Assembly: GCA_003427395.1 (NCBI GenBank)
Contig: BFEA01000209.1
Location: 2,339,383 to 2,378,918, forward strand
Length of the DNA stretch: 39,536 bases
Direction: 5' to 3'
Source of the DNA: Chara braunii
Lineage: Eukaryota > Streptophyta > Charophyceae > Charales > Characeae
Positions 12,401-20,730 of the stretch are shown here, piece by piece. Under the pieces are notes generated by a model. That model searched no databases and was not told the DNA's origin. It saw only the letters and a program-made list of their open reading frames with translations. The position numbers and the translations under genes were made by a program. Every line of letters starts with the position of its first letter. Positions within the stretch are counted from its first letter, which is position 1.

Positions 12401-14480
12401 CGTCCATAGTGTGGTATTTGTAACATGGGTGCTGAGTTAAATGCCAGATGGGATGGAGATTGAAGGAGACCTAAGGATGTGGGTGCTGAGTGAATGGGAA
12501 GGGATAGTACTACCCTGTGATGATGTTTGCTGTGTATTCAAAAGCCTGTGATGTTTGCTCCTGGAGANACCAAAGGATGTGGGTGCTGAGTGAATGGGAA
12601 GGGATAGTACTACCCTGTGATGATGTTTGCTGTGTATTCAAAAGCCTGTGATGTTTGCTCCTGTAGACCAAAGGATGTGGCTGCTAAGTGAATGGGAAGG
12701 GATAGTACTACCCCGTGATGTTGTTTGCTGTGTATTCAAAAGCCTGTGATGTCTGCTCCTTTTCGTACGACCTTCTCTGCAGGCATTTGCGGATGAGATT
12801 GGAATACCTTTCCTCGAGACAAGTGCCAAGAATGCAACAAATGTTGAGCAAGCCTTCATGACCATGGCAGCAGAGATCAAGACCAGGTATGTAAAATGTC
12901 GAGCAAGTCATTATGAGCATAATAATAATATTGATGCCTGGACTGTCGTGCCAGGCACAGATAATTGTGCACGGCAGATAATAATTATGTTAGAGGCTCT
13001 AAATTGGTCGGCGTTGTTGAGCCGCGGCGTTGCTCAGTAAAGTCTCAGAGTCTGGGCATGAACTATCGGAGACTCTTGGATCTGTTGCTTTTCTTATTCA
13101 GCTGGTGGGTTTGAGGGGCGCCGCATCATCTTAAAACATTTCATTTGGTTGTGCTAAACTGCTAAACTACCACCCCCTTTTGGGCCCCCCCATTACAAGC
13201 AAATTAGTATTCTCCACGCCGTTTCGGAAGCTGAGTTTCCTTTTTTTCCCTCCCAACTTTTGTGATTATCACCGACGTGACGAAATCATTTCTTGTGGTG
13301 GTACCAGAAATGAGAAATGGAATGTCACCTCTCAGACCCGAAGCTCAGCAAGACTCGGTGCGCAGTGAAATTCAGGTTTGGCGAAAACAGGATCGGAGGG
13401 AAAACAAAAACGGCGGCGTGGTCCAAAAGGGGGTGTCGGCTGAAACTTGGCTTGCTGATTACATGTTATGTAAACTGGCATTTCATTTGATGATCGCTAC
13501 ATGTGTGTGGGCTACTCCCACAAGAGGAGGTACCTGCAGCTGCAAATGGCCAGTTCACGATGGCAAGAGAAAATGTATACCTAAGAAAAGAAATGACCAC
13601 CGTGGCCAGGCAGACATGATTGTAGGGGGTTTAAAGATCGTGGATTCTGCGAACTTTGCGAAGGCTTGCATTTGTTGGTGGCCTTAACTGCGTAAGGAAT
13701 GTACATGGCGATACTTTTTTGAAGAATTCTAACCAGTTCATTTTGTTTTATTTGGTGGTTCTATTGAGAGGTGTGCATGTTTTTGTCATATGTTTGCATG
13801 CGTGAAATGTGAACTTTGTCACTCTTACGTGCTGGACAAGCATTTATGCCTGGTTTGCGTGTGTACCCCTCGGTGCTGTTTTGAAGATCAAAATGCTGAT
13901 CGTCCATTCAGGCCAACGGTATTCTGTGTATCATGGAAGCTGCGTGGGACATGCTAGTGTATGTGCATCTCGTTTGGGGTTGTTTGGAATCAATGAAGTG
14001 GGTGAAAATTCCTGGTGCTTTGACTTGTACACGTCTTCGCTCTACAGCGCCTAAAGCACCTTTTCCATCAATAGGTACTCCTAACGCATCAACAACACGA
14101 CCCAACATACATCTTCCTACACGAACATCTACAATAGATCCAGTTCGTTTGACATTATCTCCTTCTTTAATGGCAGTATCACTACCAAAAACCTCAATTC
14201 CTACAGTCTCATTTTCTAGATTCAGTGCCATTCCAGATCCTGCTGCAAAGCAATGTTAGGCAGTGTGTTAGTACGAATGCAATTTACTAGCCTTGCAGCT
14301 TTTCTTTCCTTTTGCGGATTTGGGGTTGTGTAATTTGGAGGATGGTGGATGCGTGCTGATTTTGGTGCTATGATTTGCAGGATGGCGAATCAGCCGGCAG
14401 CAAGCAGCAAAGCGCAGACTGTTCGTCCTGGAATTGGGGAAAGCCGGCCACTTCCTCAAAAGGGTAACTGCTGCTCGTAG
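127..14480 (+). CDS. RAB1: RAB1/RABD-class small GTPase gene, 5' partial, six visible exons
   Basis: Joining exons 127-174, 8839-8886, 9490-9561, 10451-10606, 12783-12886 and 14381-14480 gives 175 residues that read continuously as a plant RAB1 (RABD) GTPase. This protein class drives ER-to-Golgi vesicle transport on the cytosolic membrane face. Visible landmarks in order: switch I with the effector Thr (STIGVDF), the G3 box and switch II (WDTAGQERF), the G4 box (NKCD), the G5 box (ETSAK), a hypervariable tail, and a C-terminal NCCS that fits XCCX geranylgeranylation. Known RAB1 proteins are about 203 residues, so roughly the first 29 residues, including the P-loop, lie upstream of the window. 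All five introns are GT-AG; four are phase 0 and the last is phase 2. No frame damage is seen, so the gene is probably functional. RABD1 versus RABD2 cannot be decided. Identity is very secure. Confidence 0.96.
626..2477 (+). repeat. Irregular array of a ~100-bp repeat family, seven copies
   Basis: Seven copies share a core of the form TGTACGCAAGAGGTTCTGAA followed by C(A/T)GGGGGAGT. They begin near 689, 1071, 1722, 2067, 2254, 2408 and 2439. The fuller copies (626, 1662, 1999, 2196) are preceded by a GC-rich block beginning near GATATGACACACGGGG and containing ATCCACGTGG. Most are followed by an A-rich then T-rich tract and a CGCTCTGATATTCATGTGAC block ending in TATATA. Spacing is irregular, so this is a decayed array rather than a neat satellite. 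A linked module (CTACGGTTTACCGGGCAG) occurs at about 1920 and again at about 22628. Confidence 0.85.
884..1050. mobile_element. Foldback/MITE-like inverted-repeat element
   Basis: The left arm (from TCGGGCATG at 891) and the right arm (ending CATGCCCGA at 1043) are imperfect reverse complements over about 40 bp, sharing ACTTTGACGTATCTG and TAATTTCGGCGTTT. They flank a ~65-bp unpaired centre. The pairing extends weakly outward to about 884 and 1050 (ATACC/GGTAT). No coding capacity is present and no clear target duplication was found. A non-autonomous DNA transposon or foldback element is the likeliest reading. Confidence 0.75.
2796..2876 (+). repeat. Three perfect tandem copies of a 27-bp unit
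   Basis: The unit starts GTAAGTGGTTCTCCCCTG and is repeated at 2796-2822, 2823-2849 and 2850-2876 without change. Each copy begins with the consensus 5' splice site GTAAGT. The perfect identity points to recent expansion. Confidence 0.95.
3660..3975 (+). repeat. Two neighbouring short duplications
   Basis: A GTGGGGGGGTGCTGATCGTG unit is duplicated at about 3689-3736. A second pair, with GTGTGTGATC and ACAAATACG/AAAATACGCC blocks, lies at about 3856-3908 and 3928-3975. They lead directly into a GT/GA microsatellite. Confidence 0.7.
3976..4021 (+). repeat. Compound (GT)n(GA)n microsatellite
   Basis: An uninterrupted GT run passes directly into a GA run inside the RAB1 intron. Confidence 0.95.
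4388..4590 (+). repeat. Homopolymer T and C tracts
   Basis: A T18-class run at about 4388-4405 is followed by long, nearly pure C tracts between about 4481 and 4590, interrupted by T and A. Open frames here encode only poly-proline and are not genes. The lengths are likely to be unreliable in the assembly. Confidence 0.9.
5029..5136 (+). repeat. 54-bp tandem duplication
   Basis: Copies at 5029-5082 and 5083-5136 share CTTTTGCTGTCATTTCTTGT and CTCCGGTGTTGTGGCAA, with a few substitutions. Confidence 0.9.
6451..6722 (+). repeat. AT-rich minisatellite built on GTTAAGAAGTAACGAAAATG
   Basis: About six degenerate copies of a 25-30 bp unit (CCGTTAAGAAGTAACGAAAA + TGTTA) run from 6451 to about 6615. 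A second block at about 6660-6722 repeats the leading TTCGATG..GCCGTTAAGAAG and the trailing GAGTAATGTGA..AAGATAAATAAC. Extra GAA insertions vary the unit length. Confidence 0.85.
7894..8151. mobile_element. MITE, CTAG-type TIR, 8-bp target duplication
   Basis: The ends are CTAAGCTACCAG and CTGGTAGCCTAG, imperfect inverted repeats. The flanks CGTTTTTT (7886-7893) and CGTTTTTC (8152-8159) form a 7/8 target duplication. The interior has CCCGGCCGGG blocks around an A/T-rich core and aligns along its length with the element at 21541-21807. It has no coding capacity. The 8-bp duplication is typical of hAT-type transposition, but the superfamily assignment is inference. Confidence 0.88.
8169..8647. 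mobile_element. MITE, CTAGGTTACC TIR, perfect 8-bp target duplication
   Basis: The ends CTAGGTTACC and GGTAACCTAG are perfect inverted repeats, flanked on both sides by CATTTTTC (8161-8168 and 8648-8655). The subterminal regions are rich in CCGGACGTC-type motifs in inverted orientation. The core contains G, T and A runs and no gene. It is a 479-bp relative of the neighbouring 258-bp MITE, with the same terminal CTAG style and duplication length. Confidence 0.92.
8839..8886 (+). CDS. RAB1: RAB1 exon: [16 protein letters not shown]
   Basis: Sixteen codons continue RAB1 from switch I to just before the G3 box. The acceptor is tgttgcag and the donor GTGAGT, phase 0 at both ends. Confidence 0.95.
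9300..9425 (+). repeat. (GA)n microsatellite with duplicated flank in RAB1 intron
   Basis: GA runs at about 9301-9311 and 9367-9406 are each followed by GAGATTTCTTGGT(C/G)GGGAATG. This is a local duplication of the run plus its flank inside intron 8887-9489. The rest of that 603-bp intron shows nothing recognisable. Confidence 0.85.
9490..9561 (+). CDS. RAB1: RAB1 exon: G3 box and switch II
   Basis: Twenty-four codons, [19 protein letters not shown] then AHGII. WDTAGQE holds the catalytic Gln used in GTP hydrolysis. The acceptor is aatttgcag and the donor GTGAGT, phase 0 at both ends. Confidence 0.97.
9982..10065 (+). repeat. 42-bp tandem duplication in RAB1 intron
   Basis: Copies 9982-10023 and 10024-10065 share CTTGGTGTATGTGT and CACTGGAAGGGCTCAGAATG. 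The same intron (9562-10450) also has an A16-class run at about 10194-10209 and a (CTG)n run at about 10396-10413. The remainder shows nothing recognisable. Confidence 0.93.
10451..10606 (+). CDS. RAB1: RAB1 exon: G4 box region, largest exon
   Basis: Fifty-two codons starting [11 protein letters not shown] and ending DYQTAK. They include the RAB family sequence [13 protein letters not shown] and the guanine-specificity box NKCDL. The acceptor is ttctttcag and the donor GTACGT, phase 0 at both ends. Confidence 0.97.
10681..10937 (+). repeat. 97-bp tandem duplication ending in a foldback
   Basis: Copies 10681-10777 and 10778-10873 begin CCGTCGAGGGGCTTATTACC and differ by a few bases. The end of the second copy (10834-10860) is the near-exact reverse complement of 10912-10937 (GACCGGGCGTTCTATTCGGG), forming a ~26-bp hairpin arm around a ~50-bp loop. 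Confidence 0.88.
10938..12464 (+). other. RAB1 intron body, no gene seen
   Basis: This is most of intron 10607-12782. It contains a TTA run with a poly-T at about 11446-11482. The reverse complement of the dispersed 20-mer ACTTGCCGGTGGAATAGGAA lies at 11632-11651. CGTTTCCTTCAGT(T/C)GGT-type motifs recur near 11681, 11744 and 11827. No coding or RNA feature is convincing. Confidence 0.7.
12465..12765 (+). repeat. ~101-bp tandem triplication next to a splice acceptor
   Basis: Three copies begin near 12465, 12565 and 12666 with GACC(T/A)AAGGATGTGG. They share AATGGGAAGGGATAGTACTA and TGCTGTGTATTCAAAAGCCT. The third copy ends less than 20 bases before the acceptor of the 12783 exon. An ambiguous base (N, 12568) sits at the first copy junction. 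Confidence 0.93.
12783..12886 (+). CDS. RAB1: RAB1 exon: G5 box
   Basis: Thirty-four codons plus two bases, from [20 protein letters not shown] to AAEIKT and the first two bases of an Arg codon. ETSAK is the G5 base-binding motif. The acceptor is tctctgcag and the donor GTATGT. The intron is phase 2 and the Arg codon is completed by the next exon. Confidence 0.97.
14007..14236 (-). pseudogene. atp1: Mitochondrial atp1 fragment inside a RAB1 intron (NUMT)
   Basis: Read on the minus strand, about 76 codons match the N-terminal/early nucleotide-binding part of mitochondrial F1-ATPase alpha subunit: [66 protein letters not shown]. The [14 protein letters not shown] wording separates it from plastid atpA. 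It has neither a start nor the downstream catalytic regions, and it lies antisense within intron 12887-14380. It is therefore a non-functional nuclear copy of organelle DNA. It is roughly 95% identical by eye to the fragment at 20731-21047. The frame is intact, suggesting recent transfer. Confidence 0.9.
14381..14480 (+). CDS. RAB1: RAB1 last coding exon with prenylation motif
   Basis: The first base completes an Arg codon. Then come 32 residues, [20 protein letters not shown] to [10 protein letters not shown], and a TAG stop. The tail is the hypervariable membrane-targeting segment. The paired Cys near the end are the expected geranylgeranylation sites. GGTAACT within the exon resembles a donor, but reading through gives the canonical CC end, so it is not used as one. 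Confidence 0.95.
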
Positions 14481-15571
14481 GTAGGTGTGCGTGTGTTTCA
14501 TGTTTGCTGGTATGGAGGGAATGAGGATCATGTGGCTTAGAGACCCGAGGGAACGGCAAGCGTGGTTAGGAACCAAGGATGTGCCGCAGAGGAGGGTGGA
14601 GAAGAGAGAGGTGGCAGATGATTCCGTGCGTGGGCGAAGGAGGGGGGATTGTGGTGTAGGGGGGCCGGAGGGACAGTGATTTAAGGCAGAGGACACTCTT
14701 CTTCAAGATTGCATATCATGTACGAGTGTTGATGGCACAACCATTGTTTTGCTCCGTGTCTTACACCGATGATTGGCGGGTTGGGTGAGAGAGGGAGGTG
14801 GTGCAGGACGGGACGGGAGGATGGCGCTGTCTGCATTAGGCTGTTTGCTTCGTTCCATCTGTGTTCGTGTTTCTCTCCTCCCTCCTTATTGCAGCGTTCT
14901 TTGTTCCATTGCTTTTGCCGTTTCTGTTCCGTTTTTTTTTTTCCTTTTTTGTATCTATGGGACAAGCAAGTTGTCATGTGATTGAACCTTTGTGCTGAGA
15001 GGGCCTTTCGAAGAGGGGCCTGAAGGCATGGATGGGGCTCCGTACGTTTGCGGCGTTTGCACCGTGTTTCATGTGTGCGTGCCTCGATTGAATCCGGCGG
15101 AGTGGTGGTTCATTAATTGTTGCTTGGCTAGTTTTCATGAACGGAAGAATTCCCCGTTCTTTCTTTCGCCTTTTGACAATTACGGGAGGTGAAAAGGTAT
15201 GTGGGAAGAAGGAGAGCATTGAGCGGATGGGGGGAAAAGAAGATACAAATGGACAGCACGGGGATAATACTGGCTTGTGGAGGGAAAACTGTTGCGAATG
15301 GATGCAAGGAGTGTGTGGGAGTGGCTGTGGCAAGTGGGGGGGCGGTGTGAGACGGGGACGCAAAGGATAGGGTGGGTGGTTTGAAGGGGAATGATGTGAC
15401 GATCAACAACAATCATCATACGGGAGGTGGTGAGAGTGCTTTGCGCCGCCGGTCATCAACTCTGCCTCAGTGGAAAGGGGGGGGGGGCTGAGGAATTGTG
15501 GGGCATAAGTTGGCGAATCTCCATGTGCATTGTGTTGTGTCATATCCAGTTGGATGGAGCACACAAATAAA
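14481..15571 (+). other. Candidate RAB1 3' UTR, with AATAAA at 15566
   Basis: No gene is seen in this stretch. The first AATAAA downstream of the stop that sits in an A/T-rich context is at 15566-15571. It would give a 1.1-kb 3' UTR, long for a RAB gene, so an earlier non-canonical site is equally possible. A G-run lies at 15478-15487. Confidence 0.3.
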
Positions 15572-17608
15572 TTTTAACGGCCAAGGATTGGTTTTCTCTT
15601 TTTGTTTGCTTTTCTGGGAGTGATGACGATTGGGTTTTGGGGCATGGTCTCAGTGCCTACGTTTCTCTACCTCGTTGATCGTTGATGTCTATCTATATAT
15701 TTTCCACGAATGATGAATTGCCTTCTGCACATAGGTTTGTGCAGCTTCTGTGGTTTTCCTGTTATGTAATACCCTGTTTTTTACGGATCTCTTCGAGTAC
15801 CGTTCCATGGATGTTAATTGACGTGAGATGCTCTTCTTCTTCTTCTTCTTCTTCTTCTTCTTTGCCCACCGATTGTCGTATCTATTTGCTTGCTCGCTTG
15901 TTTTCCGTTAGGGAGTCGGACCTTCTTGAACGCCCTTCTAGCTCGTCAAAAGGGCATTTGTACATTCTAAAGCACTACCGATGTGTGAGCTGTTTGTCAA
16001 GCAACATTCTCAAGTCGCACAACTTGATAGTACGTTTCAGTACATTATATTTCAACATACGTTCTTAATAGTACGTTGCAGTGTTTTATTTGCAGAGTGT
16101 AGTTATGGTGCTTGTGTGTATATATATATTCTTAAGTTTCACAATTTTGCAGCCCGATGGTCGTGTCACCTACCAGAGGTTACGAAATTGTATATGGTGT
16201 GTATTGTTGCTACAGGCCATGCAGTCGGAGAAAGTGGTTAGTGAAGATTTGAACTCTGAAGCGGCATTTGGGTGAAAAAACACAACGTAAAAAGTGAAAA
16301 ACCATGATCTTATATTACATTACATGAACACATAACTCGTTAACCTGGGTGCGAAAGGTTGAAAGCAATGAGAAAGGGGGTACCATCCTTCGTCCATATG
16401 ATAAGACGGCGCGCACAGCTTGCACTATGTGCACTCCAAGGTACTGTCTGTGGTGTTCAGAGCACAGTTCCTCATCTCTTTTTCTCATCGTATGAATACT
16501 CTTCACACATAAAGATGACATGTTCAGCGGGCTGATATATGTGTTTCCTCATCTCCTTTTCTCATCGTATGAATACTCTTCACACATGAAGATGACATGC
16601 TCAGCTGGCTGACATAGGTGTTTGCTATCTTTTTCTATTTCTGTTGCTCAGAGGTATCTGCTTGTGAATCTGTCTTTTTTTTTTTCTATTTTTTTTCCTT
16701 CTCTTTTTCTTGTTTCCTCCTCTTGTTCGTCCTCCCTTTTCCCTTTTCTTTTTGTCCTTGTTAAAGGGCAACTACCTTGAGATATCATCATTGTGCAACT
16801 GCCAGGCCCCAGATAGGTTGGGGATTTTGTTCATCCAGTTGGATCTGGATTTGAACTCTGGTCTGTATTTCGTCTTTAACTTTTTAGGCCCTTTGGTGAA
16901 TCTGCTTATCTCGGCTTTGCATGCATGCCATATCTTGGGACTGCGTTTACGGTTTGATTGTATTACGTACAACATGAATCTGCTGACGAGGCTGCTCTAA
17001 TCCTTTCCTAATTTGTCGTCTTTCTCTCATACTCACTCTGCTTCTCCCCATCCTTTCCACTCCCTTTTTTTTTTTGCCTTATATGGTCCGGCGATAGGCT
17101 TGAAGGGTCACAGCTGAGGGTTTTACTTGTGAGTTGTTGAAAGCCTCTGATCTGTAACATAGGAGCCTGAGGACCACAAGGTAAAAAACTCGAAGAAACC
17201 CATGAAAAGCTCGCGCAGCCAGGACTACATACAAGGTCCTGTTTTTATTTAAAAAAGAAACAGAGGCTTTACATTGACGTATGAGTGTCCTTTTGTCCTT
17301 CTGCACTGGGCGACCAGCCAGGCTGTCTTTCATTGCCAGAAAATGCGCTATGGATGTGAGCGGGCATAGGTGCATGGCATTCCTATCATCCGTGTAGAAA
17401 TGTGGTTTTCGATCTTTTTTCTGTTCGTGCCCGAGTTCACCGTTTAGTTGCTTGTGACATGCATACATGGAAATAGCTTGTTGAGGGAGAAGCGTAGGGG
17501 CAGAAAACGAAAGAGCCAACAAGCAAGCGGGGACTCTGGTGCAATCCTTTGTTGACCAACTTGTCAGGATGTTTGTCTATCTATTTATAGTCTGCACGAA
17601 ATTGCCAC
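15572..17608. other. Intergenic stretch, repeats only
   Basis: It holds a (TTC)n run at about 15833-15861 and a ~77-bp tandem duplication at about 16465-16620 (shared blocks TTTTCTCATCGTATGAATAC and AAGATGACATG). T-rich low complexity lies near 16675-16760 and 17065. No convincing coding or RNA gene was found on either strand. Confidence 0.65.
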
Positions 17609-17692
17609 ACCTGCCAGCTAGAACAGGACCCCTCGGCAAACAATGAAAGAACCTGTCAGCTAGAAAAGGGCCCCTAAGCAAACAATGAAAGA
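17609..17692 (+). repeat. 42-bp tandem duplication
   Basis: Copies 17609-17650 and 17651-17692 begin ACCTG(C/T)CAGCTAGAA and share GCAAACAATGAAAGA. Confidence 0.9.
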
Positions 17693-17730
17693 AAGCTCGA
17701 GGGAGCATGAGTCATGCTGAACTTTTCTCT

Positions 17731-18145
17731 TTAAACCACCAGTACTTTGCCCAGCTATTGATTCCGAGACTGAATATGCCCTGCGTGCCAAGTTTTGCCC
17801 AGCCGACGCCACGCCGTTTCGACTTTCTTTTCGCTGGCGCCTCCAGCCATTACGGTCTGGTAGGCTGAAGCCCATCAGGCACGGCGCGTTAAAGCCCTCG
17901 TAGCTCTGCCAGTGTTGGGAAATTAGGGAAAAGTGAACGTTTTCCCAAACAACTGCAAATTGGGAGGCCGGGCCTGACGACAGCTGCCATTGATAAATCT
18001 GATCGGCGGCCGTCGTTTCGTTTCGGCCATCCGGAAAGCTCGGAGGCCCACCCGAGGCCTGCTATTTTCCCCCACGGCAAAGGCATAGTGGTTTGAGGGG
18101 AAACGCCCGCGGCCGATGTATGGGCCAAGTACTGGCGGCTTAAAC
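17731..18145. mobile_element. Inverted-repeat element, CCACCAGTACTT family
   Basis: The left end TTAAACCACCAGTACTTTGC (17731) is the imperfect reverse complement of the right end GGGCCAAGTACTGGCGGCTT (18122-18141). It is flanked outside by a direct repeat, GGGAGCATGAGTCATGCT, at 17701-17718 and 18155-18172. Related inverted ends bound 35890-36127, and a single degenerate end lies near 22021-22050. No coding frame was recognised. It is probably a non-autonomous transposon. The long flanking direct repeat is too far from the ends to be a simple target duplication. Confidence 0.6.
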
Positions 18146-18541
18146 AAAGGTCCAGGGAGCATGAGTCATGCTCAACGTTCCTCTTCAAACCACCCCTACA
18201 TCCGAGCCCCTGATTTTCACTGCGCACTGAGTTTTGCCGACCTAGCCTGGGGTCTGTTGCGTTTCTTTTCTGGTACTCTTCTGAACCAAAAAAAAAAGAA
18301 GACACAGCTGGACTTTCAAAAAACGACGTACTCACAACCACAAAATCGAAAAAGAAAAAGGACCTGCCCCAAAGTTGTTTTGCCAGTATGCCCTCAGTGA
18401 GGGCTTTGCGGCAGGGGTGTCAGGTCCATGAAAAAAGATTCAACTTTTTTGTCCGTGTGCCGGCACGAAGTGTGGCGTCAGAGTTTCCATAGTACATGAA
18501 ATCGGAAGGGAAACAGTCAGTAGTCTTGCCAAACTGATGAA

Positions 18542-18652
18542 GAGCCGTGTGCTTGGAAATCTTGCACGCACGGTTCGGAGGGAAGCTTAGTCAGATTACA
18601 CACACTGCTTACCCTATCTATTGGGTCGTTGGTTCGAATCCAACCTAGGGAG
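18542..18652 (+). ncRNA. Group II intron domain V/VI end plus trnN-like 3' exon (NUMT remnant)
   Basis: Positions 18542-18576 start GAGCCGTGTG, carry a GAAA loop and end CGCACGGTTC. That is the signature of group II intron domain V, which folds as a hairpin. A domain VI-like hairpin follows (AAGC..GCTT), and the intron would end at about 18617 (ACCCTAT). The next 35 bases read as a tRNA 3' half: variable loop, T-stem GTTGG, loop TTCGAAT, stem CCAAC, then CTAGGGA and discriminator G. From memory this is closest to organellar tRNA-Asn. No 5' half or upstream intron domains were recognised, so this is a mitochondrial-derived remnant, not a working tRNA. Domain V is secure; the tRNA identity is moderate. 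Confidence 0.72.
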
Positions 18653-18739
18653 CTGTTCTGTGTTCAAATATACGGTCGACCGAAAAAATGGAAAAAAATC
18701 GGAACTGAACTTTGGTCGGGAGAGCGGGTTCATACATTC

Positions 18740-19075
18740 TGCCAAGTTGTAGTGTGGGCATGCCTTCCTTCCCGAAGTGTCAGCACCCTGTGGACTGCGC
18801 GGTGCCTCTCCGGTAGGGCATGGAAAAAAAACAAAAAAAGAAAAAAAAACAGCAGCAACTGATCACAATCGTAGTTAGATACTTTCTTGTGAGTAGTGGT
18901 GTGAGCACGACTTTGTGCACGGCCTTCCTGGACTTGGTCTTTTGTTTTTCTTTTTGCTTTTTGAAGGGGTCCACAAGGCTCGACTGCCGAGCCTCCGCCG
19001 ACCTGCAAAAAGCCTGGAGAAAGTGGGAAAACAGCGACTTTTCCCATTATTCCCTGCGCTGGTGGAGGTAGTGGT
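18740..19075 (+). repeat. Dispersed repeat R1, copy 2 (uninterrupted)
   Basis: It matches 7563-8680 block by block: GAAGTGTCAGCA, TGGACTGCGC, GTGCACGGCCTTCC, CCACAAGG, ACTGCCGAGCCTC and GGAGGTAGTGGTG. The two MITEs present in copy 1 are absent. Poly-A and poly-T-rich inserts differ between copies. Confidence 0.85.
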
Positions 19076-19440
19076 GATGTAATGCTTTTCTTCAGAGTGT
19101 CCGTTTTCCCCCTCTTTCAACTTCCCCGTTACTCTATGCCTCTGGCTTTTTATACTATGCCTCCCTGTGTGCATGGTTTGCTTTGTTTCCAACTTTTTAG
19201 TATGCACATAGTGCTCAGGCACCTGTTCTTAGGAGCACTACACTCCAAGGTTGTGATGTGCCTCCTCTATGCAGGGTTCTTGCTCTTTTTGTTTTGTCGA
19301 GCATTAAGGACTAAGAGCACACCTTTTTTTTTTTTTTTTTTTTTAATCCCCGAAGGGGAAAGGCCTTTTCGATATCATCGTAGACCTGATTGGCCCGAGG
19401 TAATTCGGAATTATATCATTGCACAGGGTTTGGACTTACG

Positions 19441-19524
19441 GTCTGCAATTCAACGGTTCGTGGGTGTACGAGCTGAACTTCAGTCTGCCATTCAACAGTT
19501 CATGGGTGTACGAACTGAGCTAGG
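19441..19524 (+). repeat. 42-bp tandem duplication
   Basis: Copies 19441-19482 and 19483-19524 share GTCTGC(A/C)ATTCAAC and TGGGTGTACGA. Confidence 0.9.
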
Positions 19525-19559
19525 CTCGTTTTGCACTTGAACAGGATAGAAAAGATATG

Positions 19560-20730
19560 GACGCTTAAACATTACGGGAAAGATAAGGCTAGCGAAAGCG
19601 AGTGGAAAAGAGCGGAGCAAGAAAAAAGAAAGGGAAAGCATGGAGAAAGGAAAAAAGTGGAGCAGGAAAAAACAAAGGGAAAGCACGGGGGGGGAGGAAA
19701 TGAGTGATCGTGATAGAGGGAGTTGAAAATAGCGACGTAAGGCAACCGAAAGCGAGGGGAGGAAGTGATGGGAAATTTGGGTCAAGAAAACAGAAGGGAC
19801 AGTATGGAGGTATGTGAAAAGTGGGGTCTACGTTTATGGATGTTGGGAAGAATAGTATACGTGCGATGGGATGAGACGAGTTATGGCGTGGAAGACTGTT
19901 GAAATTTGAGGAACATGTAGCCCAACAGCTGAGGCACTGCGTATGGTGCACAGATTTGTGTGCGTTGTACGCACAGGCGTTGGTTATCCGAACTACGACC
20001 CCTATCTAACCCCATCACTAGATGTATAGATCACCTAAATTAGTGAAACTCTCGTTCGGATACGAGTAGGGGGTTTAATTAGTTCGAGGACAGTCTAATC
20101 CGCGAGCCCAATAGCTGTCGGCCACAAGTGGCTGGCTCTCTCCAATTCATTACCTGGTGCTCCAATTTTTTAATGGCATTTACGGGCAGTTGGATGCTCC
20201 TGACCTCAATCCCGTCTACAGAGAAGTTGAAAACGACTTGGTGCAAGTGAGCCCTGAGTTTGCCCGATGTATGGGTGCCGGTTGCTTCAACATGAATTGA
20301 AAAGACCTGGTGTGAGTATGCCCAAGCGCGCTCAGCAGAGCAATAAGAGAGCCTCACTTGGAATCTAGATGGTGAGCGAAACGAAAATCAATGAGGGGAG
20401 ATGACACGCAGGATCATAAAGCTTGATTGAGGGGGTGTCAGCTTGATTGAGGTGGTGTCAAATGGTCCAATTTATTTACACCCATTGAAGAGTCGAATTG
20501 CGTTGACATTTTGCATGTGCTTTGTATATATTTTCTCTCTCTCTCTCTCTCTCTCTCTCCTGTTTTTCTTACCTTTTCTTTGTTTTGTTTGCCTGTGTTA
20601 GGTGTTTTACTCTTTAAGTAAATGGTTGAGATTGTTTTTTACCACTATTTCTATCCCTCTTTTCTATTCACCTATCTTGCATGTCTGCCTTTTGTATCAC
20701 TTCACAATCGCTTACTGAAACCTCACGGAG
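19560..20730. other. Intergenic stretch, purine-rich then unassigned
   Basis: Positions 19600-19760 are purine-rich with a loose duplication (AAGGGAAAGCA..GGAG). A minus-strand open frame at 20079-20357 (92 codons) resembles no family I know, so it is not called. A (CT)n run lies at about 20534-20559. Nothing else was identified. Confidence 0.6.

Noticed and set aside
18618-18652. Complete nuclear tRNA gene
   Set aside because: Only the 3' half is present; no 5' acceptor strand, D-arm or anticodon arm precedes it, and group II intron sequence does.
20079-20357. Minus-strand 92-codon frame
   Set aside because: No recognisable domain; surroundings are repeat-rich intergenic DNA.
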